Virus record (IMG/VR): IMGVR_UViG_3300030098_000332
Coordinates: 1-22,592 of that record
Strand: one strand, 5' to 3'
Origin: a virus
DNA: 22,592 nt
Under the pieces are notes generated by a model. That model worked only from the letters and a program-made list of their open reading frames with translations. It was not told the origin of the DNA and ran no database searches. This document shows, piece after piece, positions 1-9,500 of this stretch. Every line of letters starts with the position of its first letter. Within the stretch, counting starts at the first letter, position 1. Made by a program: the position numbers and the translations under genes.

Positions 1-92
1 CTCGTAAAGAACTAAGAGATGATCTTACACAAGTTATGGATGCACTACACAGAGTAGAAGATAAATTAGATAAAGTATTGAGCAAGGATTAA
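1..92 (+). CDS. C-terminal end of an unidentified coiled-coil protein (partial)
   Basis: An open frame runs from base 3 to a TAA at 90-92 and encodes about 29 residues of a protein that begins outside the window. The visible tail is highly charged and helical, with hydrophobic residues at heptad-like spacing (motifs such as VMDALHRVEDKLDKVL), so it is probably the end of a coiled coil. It lies just upstream of a large virion gene on the same strand, so it is likely a structural or scaffold-type protein, or a small accessory. The function cannot be named from this fragment. Confidence 0.6.
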   Translation, partial: RKELRDDLTQVMDALHRVEDKLDKVLSKD

Positions 93-96
93 GTAA

Positions 97-3000
97 ATGG
101 CAAAAAGAAAAATGACAGCAAGAGAAGCCAAACAAAACCTTGAACCTTTTGGTTACAAAGGTCCTGCTAAGTGGGCATCAATAGATGCTTTTGTAGAGGC
201 TAATCCTAGAGCTAAAGCTGCAGTTACTGCTAACAAAGGAATGTTTGTACAGAGTGAAGCACTAGGTTTTGCACAAGGTGGATCTACAGGACAATCTGAA
301 GAAGCTATTAAAAAACTAGCTGACTTAAGATATTTGTCGTATAAAACTGGTGTATCTACTTCAGAAATGTCTAAGGCTCTTAACGATGTAGGAATAGATC
401 CTACTTACAATGTGGGTAGCACTAGTGGATATCCTGATAGTTATTTTACGAATAGGGGTGTTGATACAAGTAATTGGGAGGTAATAGGCACAAATCCTCA
501 TACTGGAAAACCTATTCTTAAAAATCCTAACTACAATCCTAATGCTTTAACTGATGTATTAAGTAAGAATGGTTATACTGATAGTGGTAATCCATTAGAG
601 TTTTATGGAGACAATAAAGCTACAGATCCTGTTGCTAATGCTTTTGTTGAAAAAGATAAACAAAAAGGAGTGTCTATTAATAATAACGCAGCTAATAAAC
701 TTTTTGCAGAACAAGTTGTGGCTGATCAAGGTATTACTCCAGATCAAACTAGTTATGTAACTGTTGTTGAAATGGGTATGACTCTTGATGATCTTAAGAA
801 GAGTTATAAAAGTAGTATACAAATTGCAAATGATGCTTGGGGTAAAAGTGGTTATGAACCAGAAGGAACAGACATATTAGATACAGTTTATTCTCCAACA
901 AAACCTAAACCAGATCCAATACCATTACCCACTAGTATTCCAATAACACCTAATCCACAAGAGGTAGAACAAGCTAAGAAAATATTTGGAGCTGATGGTA
1001 AAGTTACATTACCTACTGGTTATCAACAACCTAAGAAGACTACGCTTGTTGAACCACCACAATCTATACAACCAATGACCACGCTACCATCAGGTGTAAC
1101 TAAAGCACCTACTCAAATGTTTACTAATCAACAAGCTGCTCAGTTCAATCAGAGAGCTATAGATCAGGCTCAGTTAATTCAGCCACAGACACTAGCAGAA
1201 AAGACAGCTGCAGGCACAGCATCTACAATACAACAAAGAATGTTTAAGAACCCACAAGGTATGACAACTTATGTTACAGGCACAGTAGGAGTTGATGGTA
1301 AATTTACACCTACTACTGCTATACCTCCCGGTTATTCACCTGTACAAACTTTTAAGAAAGGTGGAATGCCTTTTCCTAAAAGTGGTGCGTCAGGTGATCA
1401 AATAAGAGCTAAACTAGATGAAGTTCAAACAGATATACTTAATGCTTTTAGAGACCCTGAAACGGGTAATGTTGGTGAGGCAGGTGTAGGTTCTGATCCT
1501 ACTGTTGCAGCTAGACAAACTAAAGCTCAACAACTACTAAACAAAGTTGGCTTTAATCTAGATGAAGATAACTTAAAAGAATTGTATACTTTTTTAGAAC
1601 AAGAAGCAACTTTTCCAGAAAATTTAGAAAAAGAAGGTAACTGGCAAGATTGGGTATCTGAAGATAATAGACAAAATGTTTCTGGTTATGATTATGATAA
1701 AGGTGAATATGTAGGAGAGCAACCGACACCTACTCCAACACCTAGTCCAACACCAACACCTACTCCAGATCCAGATATACCTAAAGAAATACCTTTACCA
1801 ATTACTACTCCTGTTTCACCCACACCCACACCTACTCCTACACCTACTCCTACTCCTACTCCTGCACCTGTACAAGGAGTTACTGAAGTACCTACACAGA
1901 CTTTTGGTCAGAATGTAACAAATCAAGCATCTGACTTTAATCAAAGAGCAATACAACAAGCTCAACTTATTCAACCTCAAACTCTTGCAGAGAAAGCTGC
2001 AGCAGGTACAGCAAGTACTATAGAACAAAGACTTTATAGAAATCCACAAGGTATGTCTACATACATTACAGGAACAGTTAGTCCTGATGGTAAGTTTTCT
2101 CCTACTACTCCTATACCACAAGGATATACACAAGCTCAACAGATGAATACTGGTGGTACAGCTACTCAGAAATTTACTATTCCTAAAGTTGGTGTAGAAG
2201 CAAGTGGACAAAAGAAAGAAAGTGTAATACAGGGACAACCACCTGTAATAACACAACCCTACTACCCCTCTGTACAACCAACTACACCAATTTATACACC
2301 ACCTACAGTGTCAACAGATGACAAAAATCCCACGGTTAATGTTGGTGGACAACAGTTAACAAAAGAGCAAGTAGCTCAAGGACAAGCAGATCTTACAGCA
2401 GGTGCAGTGTTAAATCCTGCAGGTACAGTTGCTGCAGCTCCTGTCGCTAATATTAATCCTGATGCATCAGGTACTGTATTATCAGCTACCACAGGTCAAG
2501 CATTAGGCACTGCTCCTATTGTTACTACTCCTGCACAAGTTTCTACAGCTGCTACAGCAGATAAACCATCTGATGCTAAAGCTACTACTGCTAATCTTCA
2601 GAAAGCACAAACATCTGTAACAGCAGCACTAGAAGGTGGTCTTGATCCACAAGCTATGCTAGACACAGCAACAAAAGGAAAGGCTTTTATAGGTGGAGAA
2701 GGTCCAACTTGGAATGCTGAAAAAGGTAAATTTGTTCAAGGTGGTCCTGAAACAGGTTACAAAGAATTTACACCTGAAGAATTTGCACAAGAATATGGTC
2801 TTAATATTGCAGACTTTACATCAGGTGGAGTACAAGCTGCTACTTCTACAGGTCCTAGTAAAACTGTAATAGGTCAAACAAAAACTGACACTGCTGTTTC
2901 AGATTTAGATGCAGCTCAGATAGATCAAGCTCAAACAGTAAAAGAAATAGAGGATCGTAAATTTGAAGCAGGAGAAGAAGTAACAGGTAGTGCTGTTGAT

Positions 3001-4176
3001 CAAACTAAAGTAGGAGAGGCATTTGGTACTGGTGAAGTAAAAGCTGCATCTGTACAAGATGAACTGACTACTTTAATGGGACAGTTTGAAGGAGGTAATA
3101 CACCACCTTGGGCTGCAGGAGCTATGCGTAAAGCAAACATGCTGATGGCTTCAAGAGGTTTAGGTGCATCAAGTATGGCAGGTCAAGCTGTAATACAAGC
3201 TGCAATGGAAGCTGCACTACCAATAGCACAGATTGATACTGCTAATAAACAACAGATGGCTCTAGCTAAAGCAGAACAAAGAGCTAAGTTTTTACAGCAA
3301 GATTTTGATCAAGCTTTTCAAGCTAAGGTTATAAATGCATCTAAGGTTAGTGAGATTGCTAACATGAACTTTAATGCTGATCAACAGGTAGCATTAGAGA
3401 ATGCTAAGATGGCACAGACAGTAGACTTAGCCAACCTCAATAATAAACAAGCATTAGTGATGGCTGAAGCTGCACAGTTATCTCAACTTGAAACACAAGG
3501 TTTAAGTAATTTACAACAAGCTCAAGTAGAGAATGCTAAAAACTTTTTACAAATAGATATGGCTAATCTTAATAATGAACAACAAACAGAGATATTTAAA
3601 GCTCAAACAATAGCTAATACTATCTTAAGTGATACAGCTGCAGCTAATGCAAACGAACAGTTTAATGCTTCAAGTCAGATGCAGGTAGATCAATTTAATA
3701 ATACTATGCAATCTCAACTTAATCAGTTTAACTCTGCACAACTTAATGCTATGAATCAGTTTAATGCAGGTGAAGCTAACGCAATACAAAAGTTTAACTC
3801 AGAGTTACAAAGTGCTAGAGAACAGTTCAACGCTCAAATGTATGCACAGATAGCACAAGCTAATGCTAAGTGGAGACAAGATACAGAAACTATTAATACT
3901 GCAGCAGCTAATGAGAGTAACTTTCAGTATGCTAAAGATGTTAATGGATTAACTAATAAAGCTATTGACGAGTTGTGGCAAAAAGAAAGAGACTTAATGA
4001 GTTATTCTTTTAATGCAGCTGAGTCTGCAAAAGATAGAGTTTTAAGTATTGTTTTAGGAGATAAAAGTCTTGAAGCAGTTAGACTTCAATTACAACAAAA
4101 AGAAGCTGATGCAATGACAGAAAATATATTTGATATAGTGTTTGGTGGTTTTTCTCTGTTTAATAAATCTTCCTAA
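97..4176 (+). CDS. Large repeat-containing virion structural protein (1359 aa)
   Basis: This is a very large protein, probably part of the virion (internal core, tail or fibre). The ATG at 97 follows an AAGGA at 84-88, 4 nt after the previous stop. Architecture: an N-terminal soluble region to about residue 300. Then an ~80-residue module (about 339-417), repeated at about 600-681 with the shared core FNQRAI/QAQLIQPQTLAEK/AAGTASTI. The two copies are separated by Pro/Thr-rich linkers near residues 545-560 and 575-590. A low-complexity Ala/Thr/Pro/Gln region follows, then a long Gln/Asn/Ala-rich helix from about 1092 to 1276 built of 11-residue repeats. The extreme C-terminus (about 1276-1359) is helical with no signal peptide. 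Extended helices plus Pro/Thr linkers are common in phage internal or fibre proteins. The specific role is inferred from size and from its place before a murein hydrolase and a gp16-size protein. No enzyme motif was seen. Confidence 0.85.
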   Translation: MAKRKMTAREAKQNLEPFGYKGPAKWASIDAFVEANPRAKAAVTANKGMFVQSEALGFAQGGSTGQSEEAIKKLADLRYLSYKTGVSTSEMSKALNDVGIDPTYNVGSTSGYPDSYFTNRGVDTSNWEVIGTNPHTGKPILKNPNYNPNALTDVLSKNGYTDSGNPLEFYGDNKATDPVANAFVEKDKQKGVSINNNAANKLFAEQVVADQGITPDQTSYVTVVEMGMTLDDLKKSYKSSIQIANDAWGKSGYEPEGTDILDTVYSPTKPKPDPIPLPTSIPITPNPQEVEQAKKIFGADGKVTLPTGYQQPKKTTLVEPPQSIQPMTTLPSGVTKAPTQMFTNQQAAQFNQRAIDQAQLIQPQTLAEKTAAGTASTIQQRMFKNPQGMTTYVTGTVGVDGKFTPTTAIPPGYSPVQTFKKGGMPFPKSGASGDQIRAKLDEVQTDILNAFRDPETGNVGEAGVGSDPTVAARQTKAQQLLNKVGFNLDEDNLKELYTFLEQEATFPENLEKEGNWQDWVSEDNRQNVSGYDYDKGEYVGEQPTPTPTPSPTPTPTPDPDIPKEIPLPITTPVSPTPTPTPTPTPTPTPAPVQGVTEVPTQTFGQNVTNQASDFNQRAIQQAQLIQPQTLAEKAAAGTASTIEQRLYRNPQGMSTYITGTVSPDGKFSPTTPIPQGYTQAQQMNTGGTATQKFTIPKVGVEASGQKKESVIQGQPPVITQPYYPSVQPTTPIYTPPTVSTDDKNPTVNVGGQQLTKEQVAQGQADLTAGAVLNPAGTVAAAPVANINPDASGTVLSATTGQALGTAPIVTTPAQVSTAATADKPSDAKATTANLQKAQTSVTAALEGGLDPQAMLDTATKGKAFIGGEGPTWNAEKGKFVQGGPETGYKEFTPEEFAQEYGLNIADFTSGGVQAATSTGPSKTVIGQTKTDTAVSDLDAAQIDQAQTVKEIEDRKFEAGEEVTGSAVDQTKVGEAFGTGEVKAASVQDELTTLMGQFEGGNTPPWAAGAMRKANMLMASRGLGASSMAGQAVIQAAMEAALPIAQIDTANKQQMALAKAEQRAKFLQQDFDQAFQAKVINASKVSEIANMNFNADQQVALENAKMAQTVDLANLNNKQALVMAEAAQLSQLETQGLSNLQQAQVENAKNFLQIDMANLNNEQQTEIFKAQTIANTILSDTAAANANEQFNASSQMQVDQFNNTMQSQLNQFNSAQLNAMNQFNAGEANAIQKFNSELQSAREQFNAQMYAQIAQANAKWRQDTETINTAAANESNFQYAKDVNGLTNKAIDELWQKERDLMSYSFNAAESAKDRVLSIVLGDKSLEAVRLQLQQKEADAMTENIFDIVFGGFSLFNKSS
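1111..2142 (+). repeat. Internal gene duplication: two ~80-codon modules
   Basis: Bases about 1111-1347 and about 1894-2142 encode two related modules inside the 1359-aa protein. They share the peptide core FNQRAIxQAQLIQPQTLAEK, then AAGTASTI, NPQGM, TGTV and DGKF. Nucleotide identity is clearly lower than protein identity, with many synonymous changes, so the duplication is old and the protein sequence is under selection. Confidence 0.85.
1723..1872 (+). repeat. Pro-Thr dipeptide tracts (CCTACT/CCTACA-type hexamer repeats)
   Basis: Two blocks, about 1723-1770 and 1817-1872, consist of degenerate 6-base repeats that encode alternating Pro-Thr. A PDPDIP/PLP spacer lies between them. They form a stiff, extended linker between the duplicated modules. 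Short tandem repeats like these can change in length by slippage in multiples of six bases without breaking the frame. Confidence 0.85.
3370..3924 (+). repeat. Hendecad (11-residue) repeat array in the virion protein
   Basis: Residues about 1092-1276 fall into consecutive 11-residue rows. The last block shows FN at exactly 11-residue spacing six times: FNASSQMQVDQ, FNNTMQSQLNQ, FNSAQLNAMNQ, FNAGEANAIQK, FNSELQSAREQ, FNAQMYAQIAQ. Earlier rows such as AKMAQTVDLAN and AKNFLQIDMAN lie four rows (44 residues) apart and are near-copies, each followed by an LNN row. One 9-residue row breaks the register before the FN block. Such periodicity is typical of right-handed or straight helical coiled coils. 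Confidence 0.85.
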
Positions 4177-4242
4177 TGCTAAATGTTATTCAGAAGTTTA
4201 ATAATTATAGCTTCGTTATTATTAATATTAAAGGAAACAAGT

Positions 4243-5031
4243 ATGGCTAGTATGTATCAAAAAGCTTATAATAAATTATTGCAACAAGGGAGTGATACTT
4301 CATATCCGGCAAGGATAGATAAATCAGCTCCACCAATGCGCAGACCAAGTGGTTTAGGTAGTAAACAGTATGCAAGTCCTGAAAGTCAAGTAGCAAGTAT
4401 ACCTACAGATATAGCTATATACGAAAGATTTATGGATATTAGAGAACGTAATAAAGATTTAAAAAAGTTTTATCAAAAACAATTAGAAAGTCAAATGGGT
4501 GGGTCTGATAAAGTAAGTACAGAATTTAAAGGTAACAAGTTATTATTTCAACAACTAGTTGATAAACATGAAAGTGGAGGATCTTATAAAGCTTTACTTA
4601 ATAACCAAAATAAAAATAAAGATAGTAAATTTTATAATGTAGATGTAACTAAAATGACTCTAGGAGAAGTGATAAAATTTACAGGTGGTGGGAAAGGAAA
4701 CACAAGTCCTTATTTGCAACATAATAATTCACAGTATGGTCTTAATTCAAGCCCTGTTGGTAGATATCAATTTGTTGGAGATACGTTAGTTGATATACAA
4801 GACAGAGGTAATTTTGATATGGATCGTAAGTTTGATAAAAAACTTCAAGATGAGTTATTTGATTGGTACATGAGAGACACGCTTCAAGTTACTGGAGATA
4901 TAGATAGTAAAATAGATTCTGTTTTAGGAAGATGGGAAGGTTTTAAAAACGCTAGTAGAAAAGATATTGAAAAAGCTATTAACGAATTTACAATGAGGGA
5001 TGTAACAACACCACCAGATAAAAGTATATAG
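4243..5031 (+). CDS. Peptidoglycan hydrolase (lysozyme/transglycosylase-like), probably virion-associated
   Basis: This is a 262-aa protein when started at the ATG at 4243, which follows a good AAGGAAA at 4231-4237. A longer in-frame start at 4183 has no Shine-Dalgarno site. The first ~95 residues are basic and probably disordered or helical. Residues about 100-250 carry the hallmarks of a phage muramidase/lytic transglycosylase fold: KHESGGSY (candidate catalytic Glu110), MTLGEVIKF (about 138-146), SPVGRYQF (about 170-177) followed by TL, and a DxxLFDWYM helix. It should cut the cell-wall glycan, either locally during DNA entry or at lysis. Its position between large virion genes, ahead of a gp16-size protein, favours a virion role like that of the T7 gp16 N-terminal domain. 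Glu110 is assigned by motif only. Confidence 0.75.
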   Translation: MASMYQKAYNKLLQQGSDTSYPARIDKSAPPMRRPSGLGSKQYASPESQVASIPTDIAIYERFMDIRERNKDLKKFYQKQLESQMGGSDKVSTEFKGNKLLFQQLVDKHESGGSYKALLNNQNKNKDSKFYNVDVTKMTLGEVIKFTGGGKGNTSPYLQHNNSQYGLNSSPVGRYQFVGDTLVDIQDRGNFDMDRKFDKKLQDELFDWYMRDTLQVTGDIDSKIDSVLGRWEGFKNASRKDIEKAINEFTMRDVTTPPDKSI

Positions 5032-5041
5032 GAGAGTTTAA

Positions 5042-5569
5042 ATGCAATTTGAAAGGGCAATTCCGGGTCAGTCTTTAACAACACCCCCAAAGAGTGCGCC
5101 ATATGAAAGACCACCACAGATTTCTGATCCTTTAAAGGCTTTAGATTATCATTTAGAATTATTAAATGAGCCTAAAGCTGTTGAAGAGTTAATGTTCTTT
5201 TTAGAAATGGGTGTAGATTTAGTTTCATTAGTAGAGGGTCTTGCTCGTAATGCTGTTTTGGAAGGTATACACTCTATTGATATTAGTCTAATAATATCTC
5301 CAGTTATTCATGAGTACATAAAAGGATATGCTGAGGCTATGAACATAGATTATGAAGAAGGTTTTGAGGATAGAGATCAAGATGAAAGAATATCTTATGC
5401 TAGGAATGAGATACTAGCTAGAAAAGTTTTAAGTGAGATGAGTTCTAAAGATGATAGCGTAAGAATGCCACCACAAGAAGATAAACCTGTTCAAGAGGAA
5501 ATGCCTGAAATGGATGTACCACCAGAACAACCTCAAGAACAACCACAAGGATTAATGGCGAGGACATAA
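5042..5569 (+). CDS. Putative virion protein with acidic Pro/Gln-rich tail (175 aa)
   Basis: The family is not recognised. The start is well supported by an AGGAGAG just upstream (about 5031-5037). The middle part (about residues 28-125) is helical and acidic with a hydrophobic stretch (MFFLEMGVDLVSLVEGL) that looks amphipathic rather than clearly transmembrane. The last ~40 residues are low complexity, rich in Pro, Gln and Glu, ending in an EQPQEQPQGLMART-type tail. It sits 10 nt after the hydrolase gene and 1 nt before the 336-aa gene, so it is in the late virion operon. A minor structural or internal-core role is inferred from position. Confidence 0.75.
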   Translation: MQFERAIPGQSLTTPPKSAPYERPPQISDPLKALDYHLELLNEPKAVEELMFFLEMGVDLVSLVEGLARNAVLEGIHSIDISLIISPVIHEYIKGYAEAMNIDYEEGFEDRDQDERISYARNEILARKVLSEMSSKDDSVRMPPQEDKPVQEEMPEMDVPPEQPQEQPQGLMART

Positions 5570-5570
5570 G

Positions 5571-6581
5571 ATGGTAAAATTAACTGCAGTAGGTTTAAGA
5601 AACTACATAGATAAAACAAGAGCAAGAAGAGATGCTAGAGAAGAAGCCATTATGAGTATCTATGCTAAAACTGGTGGTGTAGGACTACGTAAAATATTTG
5701 GATCTGATTATAGAAAACCTGATCAAACGGCTGATGCATTTAATATGCAAGATGTAGATACTGATGATATCAAATATTCATCCAGTAAAGCTCAAAGTCA
5801 AGCATTGGCATTAAAAAGATTTGGAATGAGTGAAGAAGCTATAGCTAGATTTGCTGCTAGTGGAGATCCTACAGTTTTTGAAAGACTTTTAAAAATTGTA
5901 AATAACCAACGTAAATTATACGAAGGTGAAGGTTTAAAAATGCCTGAAGAAATTATAACTCAAATAGTTGAAGAGTCTACTATATCAGGACCTGCATCTA
6001 GTGGTAGAATAAATATACCTGCAATAGAAAAATATATAGGAAGAGAACTTGATACTTTGTATAAGGGGGTATTAGAACAACAAGATGTTACTGCAGGATC
6101 TGTAACTTTATTTGAACCTACTTTTGTAGAAAGTGTAACACCTAGTGATATTACATCAGCTATAAATTTATATTCAGATGGAATGAGGAGTAAAGCTCTG
6201 AGAGAAAAAAGGTTACTTCTTGCAGAAAAGAGTAGATTGAACAAAATTGAACAGAAAAACAGAACTGAATTTGAAAATACTCAGATAACTTTATTGAGTA
6301 CTAGACTAGCTAGGATAGATGAGATTTTTCAAATGAAAGTTGAAGATCAATCTTTTGCTTTTGCAGATCTTTATGGAAATAGTTGGATAAGAGGTTTTAT
6401 AGAAGAAAATCCTAAGTATAAAGTAAAAAATTTTCCTACAATTTACACAGATGCTATGAATATATATCCTCAAGTATCTAGTGATGCTATGGGATTAGCT
6501 TTGTTAAGAGCTGGAGTGTTTGAAGATGGAACTATTGTTCAACTACCTGATGGAGAAACTGTTAGGTTAAGTATCAAATGA
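5571..6581 (+). CDS. Putative internal virion protein (336 aa)
   Basis: The family is not recognised. It is a mostly helical, charged protein with no signal peptide or clear transmembrane segment. The N-terminus is very basic (RNYIDKTRARRDAREEAI). Long helices follow around residues 80-120 and 205-260 (RLLLAEKSRLNKIEQKNRTE). The ATG lies one base after the previous stop. The gene ends in an ATGA overlap with the start of the 1229-aa gene, so the two are probably translationally coupled and made in related amounts. Its position directly before the gp16-size protein matches the place of gp15-like internal core proteins in T7-like phages, but no sequence motif proves that. Confidence 0.75.
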   Translation: MVKLTAVGLRNYIDKTRARRDAREEAIMSIYAKTGGVGLRKIFGSDYRKPDQTADAFNMQDVDTDDIKYSSSKAQSQALALKRFGMSEEAIARFAASGDPTVFERLLKIVNNQRKLYEGEGLKMPEEIITQIVEESTISGPASSGRINIPAIEKYIGRELDTLYKGVLEQQDVTAGSVTLFEPTFVESVTPSDITSAINLYSDGMRSKALREKRLLLAEKSRLNKIEQKNRTEFENTQITLLSTRLARIDEIFQMKVEDQSFAFADLYGNSWIRGFIEENPKYKVKNFPTIYTDAMNIYPQVSSDAMGLALLRAGVFEDGTIVQLPDGETVRLSIK

Positions 6582-9500
6582 GAACTTTATCTTTAAATAA
6601 TACTGCCGATAATATTAGAACTATATCTTTACTTGATGGTAACGAAGCTCCTAAAGAAGAACATAGAACTATTTCATTAACTGATTTAGGGAATATTGAT
6701 ACTGTTAAAAATGAAGGCTCTATAAATTACTTTGATTTAGATAAAATTTATGAAGAGTACGGAAGAGATTTAACTAAAGAAGATATTATTAATGATGAAC
6801 GTCTTATGGATATTGTTCGCACAAGTCTTGAAGGTAGATATGCACCGGGTGGTTTATTAACTAAAGGTAAAAGAGCTGCTGTAGGTTTAGCAGGTGGAGA
6901 CATTGGTGGTCTTAGTGGTAGAGACTATCGTAATATGGATGCAGAAAAAGCTTTTGAGATCTGGCAAAACTATCAAAGATCTTTTGCAGGTGGACAAACA
7001 GTAACCACTGCTAATGAGATAGCTTATACTATGGGTGCTAGTGATGATATTAAGATGAAACTAGGATCAGGGTATAAATTATTTGACATGATGGGTAATG
7101 CTATCACTGGTGCTTTTAAAGGTGAAAGTACTTTTGCAGAAATGGGTGATGCATTATGGGACTACACAAAAGCAACTGTGTATGATCCATCAACACTATT
7201 AAGTTTTGGTTTAGGAAAAGTTTTTGGTTTTGGTGCAGCTAAAGCTTCAGGATTAGCTGCAAGAACTTTAATGATTAAGGCTTATCAAGACCAAATTAAA
7301 AAAGGTGTTGGTAAAGCAACTGCTATGAAAACTATTAGTCAAGCAGTAAAGAAAGCATTACCTTTCGCACTAGCAGATAGTGTTATTGGAGCAGGCACAG
7401 ATGTAGCTTATCAAATGCAACTGATAGATGTAGGTGTTCAAGAAGAATTTAGTAAAGCACAAACTGCTTTAACTGCAGCAGGTTCTATGGTGGTGATTCC
7501 TACTCTTGTTGCAGGTGGTGCAACATTTAAAGAGATAAGAAAAGCTATAGGCAGTTCTCCAGAAAAAAAGGGTTTAATTTCTAGGAATCTTCAACAAATT
7601 TTAGCGTATGAAGAGTTCGATAATAATCTTTTAAAGATGAGCGTTGATGATGCTGAAAAACTTTTAAAGAAAAGAGTTAAAAAAGAAACTATTAAAGAAT
7701 ATGTAGATAGAAACTGGGGTTTATCTAAAAAAGAAAGTAGAAATTTTCTTACTTGGCATGAAATAAAAGAAGAAGCTTCTAAGAATATAAAGATAAGGGG
7801 AGAAGATCTATTTAATGATGAAACACAACAAGCATTTTTTAGATACTTTTGGCTAGGAGATCCTGATAAAGGCACTCAAGGTTTTTATGAAGCGTTAAAA
7901 GATGCAGGGTTTGTAGTTCATAAAAGTATGCAAGAAAAGTATGGAACTACAACTAAAATATTTTCACAAGCTATTAGAGATTTTTTAGATGAGGATCAGG
8001 CAAAACAAATAATTGAAAAGTTTGAAAAAGATACTGGTCGTAAATTAAAGTTTTATACCGAAGGTGTAGAAAGACCTGATGGAGTTATTGAATCTAAGGT
8101 AATAAAAGATATAACACCAAATACTTTAGCTGATCAGTTTGTAAAGCAGACTAGCACAGCCGGTAAAAAACTTTGGGCAGTTGGTCATATGGCTAAGTTA
8201 GAAAAAGGTCTTCGTAATAAAAAGAAGAAACTAAATGCAAAGGAATTAACTGATATTGCTGCAGGAAAAACAGACCCAAAAGATGATCCTAAATACTTTC
8301 AGTTTACTTTATCTACTTATAAAAGATTATTAACATCACACTTATCAACTACTGGTGCTAACATTAAGGGTTTTACACAACTAGTATCTATTAATACTGC
8401 TGCTGATTTTGCTACTGCAGCTATTAATATGGGTCAAGGCACTATTTATAAATTTGTTGGAAATGCCAAGGAAGCTGAAAGATACTATAATAGAGCATGG
8501 GGTTCAGCAATAGGTGCTATTAGAAGAGGCTTTGATGTAATCTCTCCAGATGTACCTATGGAGTATGCAGATTTAATATTAGAGGCAAGTCCTGAAACAA
8601 TGTCTAGACTCTTTAGAGATGTTGCAGGAGATGGTGGTATTCAAAATTCATTAGAAACCCTAAACATGGACAAAGCAGGTAAAGTTTGGAGAGGTGCAGA
8701 TGCAATAACTAAAGGCGCACAAACTTTAACACTAGTAAGACTACAAGATTCTATTACTAAGCGTTGGGCATTTGGTGCTAATGTTAATCAAGCTATTATG
8801 CGTGAGTACGGTGTAACTGCTAATCAGTTTTTAAAGAGGGTTGATGCAGGTCTTGAGATGGCATCAGATAGATTTAAAGAAAATGTATTAGAAAAAGCTT
8901 TATTTAGAACACAGAGAGAAACAGCATCTGTAAACTGGTCTACACTTCCCGGAAAAGAGGGTATGTTATCAGCTAGAAGATGGGCAAAAGGTTTAGAAAC
9001 TGCAACAAATAGAAGTCCTATTGGTTTCGTTGTTCCTTTTGGTAGTTTTATGAATACTGCTGTTGCTACTATGGCAGACTATACTGGTATTAATACTTTA
9101 AGACTTGCTTATAGAAAAGCTACTGGTTTAGAACTAGACTTTGCTACCAGAGAAGGTGCAGAAATTGTAGGTAAACATGCAGCAGGTTGGGCGTTGATAG
9201 GTATTGGTGTTTATGGTGGTGATGTATTGACTGCTGCAGAAGGTCAGGGTAGTGGTGGAGCATTAGAGAGAGTTAGAAATGGATTAAAGTTTAATCAAGA
9301 TTTATTGCCTGACGGATCTGTTGTAGATAGAAAATATGACTGGCCTATGTCAGCTATGAGACTTATATCACAAATACTAGCTCATGGAATAACTAAGGAT
9401 GGTAAGTTTGATAAAAGTCAAATACCGATGGATTTATTAGGACCTCAACTTATAGATCAAATAATAGGTCAAGCAGTCAGAGATGTAGATGGTATAACAC

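Noticed and set aside
1816-2277. Long minus-strand open frame opposite the Pro-Thr region
   Set aside because: It is a shadow of the Pro/Thr repeats, giving Cys/Arg/Ser low-complexity sequence, with no ribosome site and on the wrong strand for the operon.
4198-4225. AT-only inverted repeat as a possible terminator or processing site
   Set aside because: The 8-bp stem has no G-C pairs and no T-run follows, so it is too weak to call a terminator.
4176-4250. 24-codon frame starting at the TAATG after the 1359-aa gene
   Set aside because: There is no ribosome site, it overlaps the well-supported hydrolase start, and the composition is low complexity.
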